From SZUA-318 sp964412015 (GTDB lineage: Bacteria > Gemmatimonadota > Gemmatimonadetes > Longimicrobiales > Gaopeijiaceae): DNA of 64,000 nucleotides. The notes beneath the pieces were generated by a model. The model was not told where the DNA came from. It saw only the letters and a list, made by a program, of their open reading frames with translations, and did no database searches. The stretch's first letter is position 1. Each line of letters opens with the position of its first letter. The position numbers and the translations under genes were made by a program. The DNA lies in NCBI GenBank assembly GCA_964412015.1, contig CAYPMO010000003.1, positions 103,244 to 167,243 of the forward strand. The letters run 5' to 3'. Positions 33,658-40,793 of this stretch are shown here, in pieces.

Positions 33658-35187
33658 ATGAGAGTTCGGTCGGTTCTCGGCGTCCTCGGCGGTGTGGGAT
33701 TCGCGTGCCTCGCCGCTGGGCTCGAGTCTTGCACCGACACCACGTACGTCGTCCTGGAGGTTGCGCAGGTCGACGTCAGCCCGGGTAGCCGGTCCCTTGT
33801 CGTGGGTCAGACGGTCCAACTCTCGGCCGTGCCCAGAGACGCTGCCGGAAACCGGCTGTACACCGAGGGAAGACAGGTGACGTGGTCGAGCGGGAGCACG
33901 GCCGTCGCGACGGTGGACAACAACGGCCTGGTGACGGCCGTTTTTTCCGGCGAAGCGATCATCTCGGTGAGGGTGGACGGCGTCACGGGAACCGCCACGG
34001 TGCCGGTCACGGGCTCCATCACCACGAGTGCCCTCCCGGACGGGGAGAGGGGAACGCCTTACAGCGAGGCACTCCAAGCCCAAGGTGGAACCGGCAGCTA
34101 CGTCTGGTCTCTGGCAGGAGGAACGCTACCACCGGGACTGAGCCTATCCGCGGATGGTGTCATCTCGGGGATCCCCAGTCAGGCAGGCACCTTTTCCTTC
34201 GCGGTTCAGGTGGCCAGCGGTGGGGCGACGGCCACCCAGACCCTGTCGATTACGGTTCTCAATCCGCCGGTCCAGGTCACGACCACCGCGTTGGACGATG
34301 CATACGTCGGCATACCGTACCAAACCGCCATGATCGCCAAGGGTGGAACCGGCAGCTACGTCTGGTCGTTGGTGGAGGGGCAATTGCCGGTGGGCCTGGC
34401 CCTTTCTTCTGGTGGTGATGTCTCGGGGACCCCTACCCAGGAAGGCACGGAGACTTTCACGGTTCAGGTGGAGAGCGGGGGCGCATCGGTCACCAAGGAG
34501 ATCTCGATCACGGTGCTGAATCCTGCGCTCGAGATCACGACGACGGCGCTGCCTCCTGCAACCCTTCTCGACGCATACAACGCCACGTTGACCGCCATCG
34601 GCGGAACCGGCAGCTATGTGTGGTCCCTGGTGGGCGGGAGTTTCCCCGCGGGTTTGGGCCTCTCGACCAGCGGGATCATATCAGGGGTGCCCACCCAGGT
34701 GGGCACGGGCGACTTCAGGGTCCAAGTAGCGAGCGGGGGGGAGACGGCTACGAAGGACCTGTCGATCTCCGTCGTGACCGCGGCGCTCGAGATCACCACC
34801 ACTTCCTTGCCGCGCGGGACGACCTTCGAAGACTACAGTGTGACGCTGGAAGCCAGGGGGGGAATAGGCAACTACGTCTGGACCTTGGTCGAGGGCACTC
34901 TTCCGGCCAGCCTGACGCTGTCGCCCAGCGGCATCATCTCGGGCTTCCTGTGGGACGAAGGCACCTACGCCTTCACCGTCCAGGTGGCCAGCGGCGGAGC
35001 CACTGCCAGGAAGGGGTTCTCGATCGTCTCTTCGTTCTGGGGTGAACTCCAGTCGAGCATTACCGAAGACCACGGCTTCGGCAACGAGCCGTACATGATG
35101 CGCCGGCGCTGGGACTACTTCGTGCGCTGGCTGCTCGAGGCCGAGCCACCCGAGGAGTATCAGATCGGGAGGAGACCCGGGGCGTGA
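33658..35187 (+). CDS. Lipoprotein-like Ig-repeat surface protein with a DPP-IV tail
   Basis: 509 residues, ATG 33658 after GGAAGGAG, 19 nt behind the caspase-like gene, so probably cotranscribed. The signal ends near ACLAAGLESCTD. Residues 35-115 are a BIG_2 domain (VDVSPGSRSLVVGQTVQLSA, WSSGSTAVATVDNNGLVTA). Four 'putative Ig' (He_PIG) repeats of ~88 residues follow, each with GGTGSYVWSL..LPxGLxLS..G.ISGxP. The last ~40 residues (HGFGNEPYMMRRRWDYFVRW onward) do not belong to this fold: they are the C-terminus of a DPP-IV peptidase. So the gene was fused at 35.07 kb to a peptidase stump. A surface adhesin or protease-presenting protein is plausible. Confidence 0.78.
   Translation: MRVRSVLGVLGGVGFACLAAGLESCTDTTYVVLEVAQVDVSPGSRSLVVGQTVQLSAVPRDAAGNRLYTEGRQVTWSSGSTAVATVDNNGLVTAVFSGEAIISVRVDGVTGTATVPVTGSITTSALPDGERGTPYSEALQAQGGTGSYVWSLAGGTLPPGLSLSADGVISGIPSQAGTFSFAVQVASGGATATQTLSITVLNPPVQVTTTALDDAYVGIPYQTAMIAKGGTGSYVWSLVEGQLPVGLALSSGGDVSGTPTQEGTETFTVQVESGGASVTKEISITVLNPALEITTTALPPATLLDAYNATLTAIGGTGSYVWSLVGGSFPAGLGLSTSGIISGVPTQVGTGDFRVQVASGGETATKDLSISVVTAALEITTTSLPRGTTFEDYSVTLEARGGIGNYVWTLVEGTLPASLTLSPSGIISGFLWDEGTYAFTVQVASGGATARKGFSIVSSFWGELQSSITEDHGFGNEPYMMRRRWDYFVRWLLEAEPPEEYQIGRRPGA
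35071..35169 (+). repeat. Right copy of 99-bp direct repeat (DPP-IV 3' end)
   Basis: Matches 15462-15560 in the same orientation with 11 mismatches, mostly third-position. In this copy it supplies the end of the Ig-repeat gene. The two copies bracket the accessory island of about 19.6 kb. Confidence 0.85.
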
Positions 35188-35192
35188 GAGGG

Positions 35193-36152
35193 CTACCGCT
35201 CCGCGCTGCCGTGCGCATCCAACCACTTCAGCAGGTTCCGGATACTACCCGTGGCCAGCGCGATGCTCGTGTCCGCCGCACCGTAGTAGACGTTGAGCGT
35301 ATCGCCGTCATCGCCGAGGGTGCAGCCGCAGGAGAACACGACGTTACCCACGTCTCCGGCGCACTCGTACGGTGCTTCGGGGCCGAAGATCCACTCGTCG
35401 CCGCGCAGGAGGCACCGATCCGGGCGCTCCGCGTCGAAGAGCGCCAGGCCCAAGCGGTAGAGCGCGCCCGACGCCGTCTGTCGGACGCCGTGATAGAGCA
35501 TCAACCATCCACGCGGCGTCTCGATCAGGGGCGGCGAGAGCCCGACCTTGTTCGCATCCCACCACGCGCCCTTTCGCGCCTGCAGCACCGGCTTGTGATT
35601 CCCCCAGTTTCGGAGGTCCGGCGAAAAGGACATCCAGATGTGGCCGCCCGTCGCGACCATGGGGCGATGCAGGAGCGCGAAGTTTCCGCCGATGCGCCGC
35701 GGCAACAGCGCGGCGTCCTTGTCCTCGGGCTGCATGGCCAGGCCGAGGCGCTCGAAGGTCCGGAAGTCCTCCGTGAGCGCCAGGGCCACGGCCGGGCCGC
35801 CTTTGCTGAACGCGGTGTAGGCCACCGCGTACCTGCCCAGTTCTTCGATGAAGGTGATGCGGGGATCCTCGATACCCCAGAGCTCTTCCACATGCCTCTC
35901 GGGATCCGGGAACAGCGTCGGCTCCTCGTCGATCCGCCACCCGTCGATTCCGTTTTTCGAGCGCGCGGCACACAGGTGCGAGTGTCCGCGGCGATCCTCG
36001 GCGCGACACAGCAGAAGCGTGGTGCCGTCAGCAAGTCGAGTAGCACCGGGGTTGAACACCGTGTGCACGGGGTACGGCCAGTCGGCTGCCGTCAGGATGG
36101 GATTCCCCTCGTACCGATGAAGCAGCGTCGGATATCGTGGTAAGCCGGTCAT
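35193..36152 (-). CDS. GH130-family mannoside phosphorylase/mannosidase
   Basis: 319 residues from the ATG at 36152, which overlaps the stop of the glycosyltransferase gene by ATGA. GH130 marks include RYEGNPILTAADWPYPVHTV, FNPGA, then GIEDPRITFIEELGRYAVAY (the GxEDPR block with the catalytic Asp region), KVGLSPPLIETPRGWLMLYH and the C-terminal YYGAADTSIALATG. GH130 enzymes phosphorolyse or hydrolyse beta-1,2- or beta-1,4-linked mannosides in the cytoplasm. Which reaction applies depends on phosphate-binding residues that need an alignment. Translational coupling with a GT4 protein suggests both act on the same mannose-containing glycan. Confidence 0.82.
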   Translation of the reverse strand: MTGLPRYPTLLHRYEGNPILTAADWPYPVHTVFNPGATRLADGTTLLLCRAEDRRGHSHLCAARSKNGIDGWRIDEEPTLFPDPERHVEELWGIEDPRITFIEELGRYAVAYTAFSKGGPAVALALTEDFRTFERLGLAMQPEDKDAALLPRRIGGNFALLHRPMVATGGHIWMSFSPDLRNWGNHKPVLQARKGAWWDANKVGLSPPLIETPRGWLMLYHGVRQTASGALYRLGLALFDAERPDRCLLRGDEWIFGPEAPYECAGDVGNVVFSCGCTLGDDGDTLNVYYGAADTSIALATGSIRNLLKWLDAHGSAER

Positions 36153-38428
36153 GGGGCCATTACGTGCGGCGAGGGATTCACGACGGCGGCGGCTTGGGCC
36201 GCGCGCATGTCGAGGAGTGCTTGCAGGAACGAGATCGTCGACTCCGCGCCTTGGTTCTCGTTCACCCGTTCGGCGTGCAGTCCGTCGCGGCAACCCCCGG
36301 TGGACGGGTCATAGAGGGCCTGGTGGATCTCGTTGTGCCCCAGGAACCAGTCGAACGCCCAGCGGGCACGGCGGGCCCAGCTCGCGTCATCGGTTTCGCG
36401 ATGCGCTGCGAGACAAGCCGACACGAAGCCGCATGCCTCCACCGGCTGCTGGTCGAACCGTGCCGGCGATGCGCCTCGCTCCACGAAGCCGTTGGATCCC
36501 ACGGGAGCGAAGTGGCCCTCCGCCGTCCGTTGCATGGAGTGGAGCCACGCGAGGGACGCGACACCGGAGTCACGCATGGACTGCCGCTCCATTCTCGCGC
36601 CCGACACGATCAGTGCCTCGCAGAGCCGCGCATTCGCGTAGGTCAGGCGGTCCTCGAACCAACACCAGTCGGAGCCGCTTGTGCGCTCGAGTAGTGCCAG
36701 CAGGCGCTCCGCCAACAGGGAGCGCAGGGCTTCCACGCTTCGATCGCCCCTGAACGCGCCGAGGTAGTAGTCGATGCCCAGGAGCGCATAGGCCCACGCG
36801 CGCGGGCTGCCGAAGTCGGGCACGGCAGGCAGCGCGTCGTGGAAGAGGTCGCCGGCCAGGCTCCGCGTGCCAGGCGCGTCGGACCGGCCGAGCACCGCGC
36901 CCAGAGCCCAGATCGCCCGGCCGTGGCTGTCCTCCGACCCGCGTTCTTCCGTCCAGTCCCGTGTGAACGACATGAGGTTCCGGAACCGCCCCGTCTCCGC
37001 GTCGAACGCATGGCTCACGAATGCCAGGTACCTGCTGGCCAGCGCTCCGACGGTCGCGCGCTCGTCCGTCCCCGCGTCCTCGACCGAAGCCATGAGCAGG
37101 AGCGCCCGTGCGTTGTCGTCCAGGCAGTAGCCGTCGTCGTAGCGCGGCACGCTGTACCGGGCGTGCTGGAGCACCCCGGTGTCGTCGGTCAGCCGCTCGA
37201 GGTGGGTGAGGTTCAACTCGGGGAGCCCAGGTGGCCGGGCGGCCAGGGTCTGCGCGGCGAGGGACGCCTTTCTCCCCTCCGCGTGCTCGACACTGGCGCG
37301 CTCGAAGCTCCGGAGGTAGGCCCGGGCCACGGCCGGCCATTCCATACCGTGCCCGAACGCACGCGCGCGCGCGGCCATCGTATCGCGCGCCGCGTCGTCG
37401 GTGAGGAGGTCCGTGACCGCTTCGGCGATCGCCGGTGCGTCGCGCCATGGCACGAGCAGGCCGCGGCCGTCGGCGAGGAGCTCGCTCGCGTAGCGGTAGG
37501 GCGTGGACACGACGGCCTTGCCGCAGCCCACCGCGTAGGCCAGCACCCCGGAGGAGATCTGCTCGGGCTGGAGGTACGGCGTGATGCAGATATCCGCTGC
37601 CGAGAGGAAGTCCGCTAATACCTCCGCGCTCACGAAGCGGTTGTGGAAGATCACGCTCCCTTCCACTCCGCGGTCACGCGACCGGGATTCCAGCGAGAGT
37701 CGGTAGGTCTCGCCGCTCCGCTCTCTGACGTGTGGATGCGTGGCTCCCAGGACGATATAGACGGTGTCCGGAGACCTTGCCAGAATCGCCGGGAGAGCGT
37801 CCAGGACGTACTCGATTCCTTTGTCCGGCGAGAGCAGACCGAACGTGAGCAACACCGGCCGGCCCTGGATTCCCAGGCGTTCCTTCGCCTCGTCCGACGG
37901 AGGCACAAGCGGACTCCCGTGTGGGATCAGATCGATCTTGGCCGCCTCCACCCCATACCGGTCCCGCAGCAGGGCCGCACCGCGCTCGCTCATGACCACG
38001 AGGCGTTCCGACAGCCCGGTGAGCTCCTCCATGACCCTGCGCTGACCGTCGTTGGGCTCGCCCAGGATGGTGTGGAGGGTGCTCACGACCGGCATACGGA
38101 GCGCGCGCAGCAACGTGAGCAGGTGGCTGCCTGCCTTCCCGCCGAAGATGCCGTACTCATGCTGGACGGAGAGGACGTCGACCGTGTTCACGTTGAGGAA
38201 GTCGGCGGCGCGCAGGTATGCGTCGCTGTCGCTCTCAGGAAGCTCGAAGCGCACGTGAGGCGGATAGGCGTACCGCTTTCCGGCGTCGTTCATCGCCAGC
38301 ACGATGCGGTCGAGTCGCGGGAACACGGCCGCCATCGCGTTGTTGAGATCGGTGGTGAAGGTGGCGATGCCGCACTGGCGCGGAAGGTGGTTTCCCAGGA
38401 ATGCGACGCGCGCGATGCGGTGCGTCAC
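36149..38428 (-). CDS. GT4 glycosyltransferase fused to an alpha-toroid domain
   Basis: 759 residues from GTG 38428, overlapping the regulator stop as GTGA; the longer open frame upstream is antisense noise. Residues 1-370 are a GT-B GT4 fold: FLGNHLPRQCGIATFTTDLN, GLLSPDKGIEYVLDALPAIL, and the donor-binding PYLQPEQISSGVLAYAVGCG. Residues ~410-740 form an alpha-helical toroid like six-hairpin glycosidases (YDDGYCLDDNARALLLMASV, NENQGAESTISFLQALLDM). Such GT4-toroid fusions sit next to GH130 genes in other genomes, which points to synthesis or turnover of a mannose glycan. Substrate unknown. Confidence 0.78.
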   Translation of the reverse strand: MTHRIARVAFLGNHLPRQCGIATFTTDLNNAMAAVFPRLDRIVLAMNDAGKRYAYPPHVRFELPESDSDAYLRAADFLNVNTVDVLSVQHEYGIFGGKAGSHLLTLLRALRMPVVSTLHTILGEPNDGQRRVMEELTGLSERLVVMSERGAALLRDRYGVEAAKIDLIPHGSPLVPPSDEAKERLGIQGRPVLLTFGLLSPDKGIEYVLDALPAILARSPDTVYIVLGATHPHVRERSGETYRLSLESRSRDRGVEGSVIFHNRFVSAEVLADFLSAADICITPYLQPEQISSGVLAYAVGCGKAVVSTPYRYASELLADGRGLLVPWRDAPAIAEAVTDLLTDDAARDTMAARARAFGHGMEWPAVARAYLRSFERASVEHAEGRKASLAAQTLAARPPGLPELNLTHLERLTDDTGVLQHARYSVPRYDDGYCLDDNARALLLMASVEDAGTDERATVGALASRYLAFVSHAFDAETGRFRNLMSFTRDWTEERGSEDSHGRAIWALGAVLGRSDAPGTRSLAGDLFHDALPAVPDFGSPRAWAYALLGIDYYLGAFRGDRSVEALRSLLAERLLALLERTSGSDWCWFEDRLTYANARLCEALIVSGARMERQSMRDSGVASLAWLHSMQRTAEGHFAPVGSNGFVERGASPARFDQQPVEACGFVSACLAAHRETDDASWARRARWAFDWFLGHNEIHQALYDPSTGGCRDGLHAERVNENQGAESTISFLQALLDMRAAQAAAVVNPSPHVMAP

Positions 38429-38655
38429 CGTCGCCTGTGCCCCTCGTCGTCCGGGATCCACTCGAGCAGATCGCCGGGCTGGACGTCGAGCGCGCGGCAC
38501 AGCCGGTCGAGCGTGTCGGCGGTGAAGCGGCCGAAGCGCAGCTCGGGGTCCGCCAGACGGTATGCCGTCGGAGGGGTGAGGCCGGTTACCTGGGACAGGC
38601 GATACGGCGTCCACCCCTTCCGTGCCAGGATCTCGGAAAGGCGGAAGCGAATCAT
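38425..38655 (-). CDS. XRE-family small DNA-binding regulator
   Basis: 76 residues, essentially one Cro/C1-type helix-turn-helix: MIRFRLSEILARKGWTPYRL, SQVTGLTPPTAYRLAD (turn and recognition helix), FTADTLDRLCRALDVQPGDL, LEWIPD. It is the first gene of a three-gene unit (regulator, GT4, GH130) joined by GTGA and ATGA overlaps, so it probably controls its own operon. A short palindrome lies 50 nt upstream. The small size with no sensor domain is typical of phage-like or YozG-type regulators. Confidence 0.78.
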   Translation of the reverse strand: MIRFRLSEILARKGWTPYRLSQVTGLTPPTAYRLADPELRFGRFTADTLDRLCRALDVQPGDLLEWIPDDEGHRRR

Positions 38656-38704
38656 GGAGGCGATGCGGGAGGGGGAGCGGAGTAAGACTGGAAGTAATTA
38701 CGGC

Positions 38705-38724
38705 ACGTCATAATAACATGACGT
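38705..38724. promoter_or_regulatory. Palindrome upstream of the XRE regulator
   Basis: ACGTCAT, 6 nt, ATGACGT: a perfect 7-bp inverted repeat in an AT-rich patch, about 50 nt before the regulator start. Candidate operator for the XRE protein. Confidence 0.5.
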
Positions 38725-38872
38725 ATTAATATCTTCCAGGGGGGTTGGGATCTCCGGAGGCGCTGCATACCGGATCCCGCGGGGCCGCGGATCGAACCGC
38801 GTTGTCCGGGCTCGCCGCTTTCGGGCGCGCGTCGCATGATTCCGTAGTCCTCAAACCTCCTGGAATCCCGCC

Positions 38873-39724
38873 GTGACGTCTCAACCGTTCCCGGGCATCA
38901 GGATCCCGACCATCCGTACGCTCCGTCCCGGTCTCCACCTCCTCGAGACGGAGGTGGAGGACTTCGACGTGCGTGCCGCCGTGCTCGTGGGCGCCGAGCG
39001 CGCCGTGGTCTGGGACACGCTGGCCCACCCTGCGCAGATGCGTGACGTAGCCGGGCTGCTGCGGGGGCGCGCGGACCTCACAGGCGCCGCCACACCTCCC
39101 GCCGGCGCTCCGGCCCTGACCGTCGTATACTCCCATGCCGACTGGGATCATGCGTGGGGGACGGCCGGTCTCGCGGACGTGGAAGCGGTGGTGGCGAGCG
39201 AGGAGACCCTGGAGCGCTTCGCCACGGACGTCCCGGAGGAACTGCGGACCCGTCGTGAGATGGAGCCAGACGTCTGGGACACCGTCCGCCTCGTGCCCCC
39301 CGACGTGACCTTCACTGAGCATCTCACCCTGGATCTGGGGGATGCGACGCTGCAGCTCCACGCCCTGGCGGGCCACACACCGGACAGCATCGTGGGGTGG
39401 ATCCCCGAGTGGGGAGTCCTGCTGGCGGGGGATGCCGTGGAGACGCCTCTGCCGGAGGTGAACGACGCCGCGGCGGTGACCAGGTGGATCGCCGGTCTAA
39501 GGACGTGGTGCGCCGACGAGCGGGTGCGTGTGGTCGTGCCGGCGCACGGGCGGGTTGGCGGGCGGGAGCTCTTGGACTACAGCCGGGTGTACCTCGAGCT
39601 CCTCGTCCAGGGCCGGCTGCCCATGTACGCCGACATTCCGCTTCCGGCGTTCTACCAGGAGGTGCACGCCCGGAACCTGGACGTCATGAGCGGCGCCGCG
39701 AACCGGCAACGCTCCCCCACCTGA
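38873..39724 (+). CDS. MBL-fold metallo-hydrolase
   Basis: 283 residues, start GTG 38873 with no strong ribosome site. The metallo-beta-lactamase metal sites are present: SHADWDHAW (HxDWDH variant of HxHxDH), AGHTPDSIVG, LLAGDAVE and VVPAHGRVGG, so two metal ions should bind. The N-terminal GLHLLETEVEDFDVRAAVLV strand is glyoxalase II/RNase Z-like. It is probably a cytoplasmic hydrolase of a small thioester, lactone or ester. The substrate cannot be named. It stands alone, divergent from the regulator-GT4-GH130 unit. Confidence 0.78.
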   Translation: MTSQPFPGIRIPTIRTLRPGLHLLETEVEDFDVRAAVLVGAERAVVWDTLAHPAQMRDVAGLLRGRADLTGAATPPAGAPALTVVYSHADWDHAWGTAGLADVEAVVASEETLERFATDVPEELRTRREMEPDVWDTVRLVPPDVTFTEHLTLDLGDATLQLHALAGHTPDSIVGWIPEWGVLLAGDAVETPLPEVNDAAAVTRWIAGLRTWCADERVRVVVPAHGRVGGRELLDYSRVYLELLVQGRLPMYADIPLPAFYQEVHARNLDVMSGAANRQRSPT

Positions 39725-39742
39725 CGGGGCTGTCCCTGCCGG

Positions 39743-39976
39743 TTACCTCCGGATCCGGAACAGGATGATGGCGCCGATCAGGGCGAAGCCGAGGGCCGCG
39801 GCCGTCATCATCTCTCGGTCCCACTCGACGACCTCGCGGGCCCTGGGTGCCCGAACCGCCTGGTCCTGGTGGATCGCGCAGTAGGCCGAGCCGGGCTGCG
39901 CCTCCCGTTTGCACCTCTCACCCTTGCGGGTCGTCCCCTGGCACTGGGCCACGCGACACCTCCTCTTCTGAGCCAA
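39743..39976 (-). CDS. Small Cys/His protein with a membrane helix
   Basis: 77 residues. The N-terminal 40 have CRVAQCQGTTRKGERCKREA and AYCAIH, the C...T..G..C....(g)..C..H pattern of small zinc-binding proteins such as DUF5763. A C-terminal hydrophobic helix TAAALGFALIGAIILF ends with basic residues, so it is probably anchored in the inner membrane. It ends 18 nt from the convergent MBL gene. Role unknown. Confidence 0.6.
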   Translation of the reverse strand: MAQKRRCRVAQCQGTTRKGERCKREAQPGSAYCAIHQDQAVRAPRAREVVEWDREMMTAAALGFALIGAIILFRIRR

Positions 39977-40079
39977 CCCTCCCAGGAGATACTACGGAGG
40001 AGCGGCCCCGGTGGTTCACGTGAGGGCGTCACGACCTGGAGGTCGTCGCGACTCCGCGCTCCGTCCTCTCGGTGCTCTC

Positions 40080-40466
40080 CTACAGCGGATAGGCCACGAT
40101 CCCCATCGCCTCGGCCGCCGCATGCAGACGCGCGTCGTACGTGGCGAGGGCCACCTCGAACCCTCGCTCGGCGAGGAACGAAACGGACGCAAGGTGCAGG
40201 GCGTCGAGCGTGCGCACGGCGGTGGGGAACGGCTGGAGCGCCCGCTCGAGAACGGGGGGCGTGAGTTCCAGGAGCCCGACGCGGGAGAGCAGGTGACGGG
40301 CGGCATCGCCGTGGCTTCGGGCGAGGTCGCGGGCGTGCAGGCGCGCCCAGATCTCGTAGGTTATGAGCCGGCTCGCGACCAGATCCTCGTCCCACAGGGC
40401 CTCGGGGGGCTCCCGGTCTTCGGCCAGGAGGTGCGCGAGCGCCACTGAGGTGTCGAGGTAGATCAC
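40080..40466 (-). CDS. vapC: PIN-domain toxin (VapC type)
   Basis: 128 residues with the four acidic residues of a PIN ribonuclease: Asp5 in YLDTSVALA, Glu in ITYEIWARL, Asp in RTLDALHLAS and Asp in LATYDARLHA. VapC toxins cut tRNA or rRNA and are held inactive by the antitoxin encoded just upstream, with which the start overlaps by ATGA. No sign of decay. Confidence 0.82.
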   Translation of the reverse strand: MIYLDTSVALAHLLAEDREPPEALWDEDLVASRLITYEIWARLHARDLARSHGDAARHLLSRVGLLELTPPVLERALQPFPTAVRTLDALHLASVSFLAERGFEVALATYDARLHAAAEAMGIVAYPL

Positions 40467-40747
40467 CGCTCGCGCCGGTCGCCGTCCAGCTCGTCGAGGA
40501 GCGTCGACAGGCTCGCGACCGGCGCTCCCCGGGGTGGGGTGCCCTCGCGGCGGACCGGGGGCGCGAGATGGCCGTCGGCAACCAGCGCCCCGAGCGGTCC
40601 TGCGGCCTGCGGCTGCGCGAGCGCCTGGATGCCCCGCCTGAGCGCCTCGGAGCGGGACACACCCAACTCGGCCGCTCGCCGGTCCAGCTCCGCCCGCTCG
40701 GTCCCTGTGAGATAGACCTGGATGGGTTCCCTGACTCGATCCGCCAT
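40463..40747 (-). CDS. Ribbon-helix-helix antitoxin (VapB-like)
   Basis: 94 residues from the ATG at 40747; codons further upstream overlap the operator. The N-terminal part IQVYLTGTERAELDRRAAEL and GVSRSEALRRGI is an RHH DNA-binding fold. The C-terminal half is Pro/Ala-rich and ends in an acidic helix (LSTLLDELDGDRRER), which would wrap the toxin. Overlaps vapC by 4 nt. Confidence 0.75.
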   Translation of the reverse strand: MADRVREPIQVYLTGTERAELDRRAAELGVSRSEALRRGIQALAQPQAAGPLGALVADGHLAPPVRREGTPPRGAPVASLSTLLDELDGDRRER

Positions 40748-40772
40748 GGTGACAAATTTGGCAAATGTCACC
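40748..40772. promoter_or_regulatory. Operator palindrome at the vapBC start
   Basis: GGTGACA and TGTCACC separated by 11 nt (AATTTGGCAAA region), with further imperfect symmetry inside, directly before the antitoxin ATG. It fits an autoregulatory site for the RHH antitoxin. Confidence 0.55.
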
Positions 40773-40793
40773 GACGAATTCAATGATGTGGGA

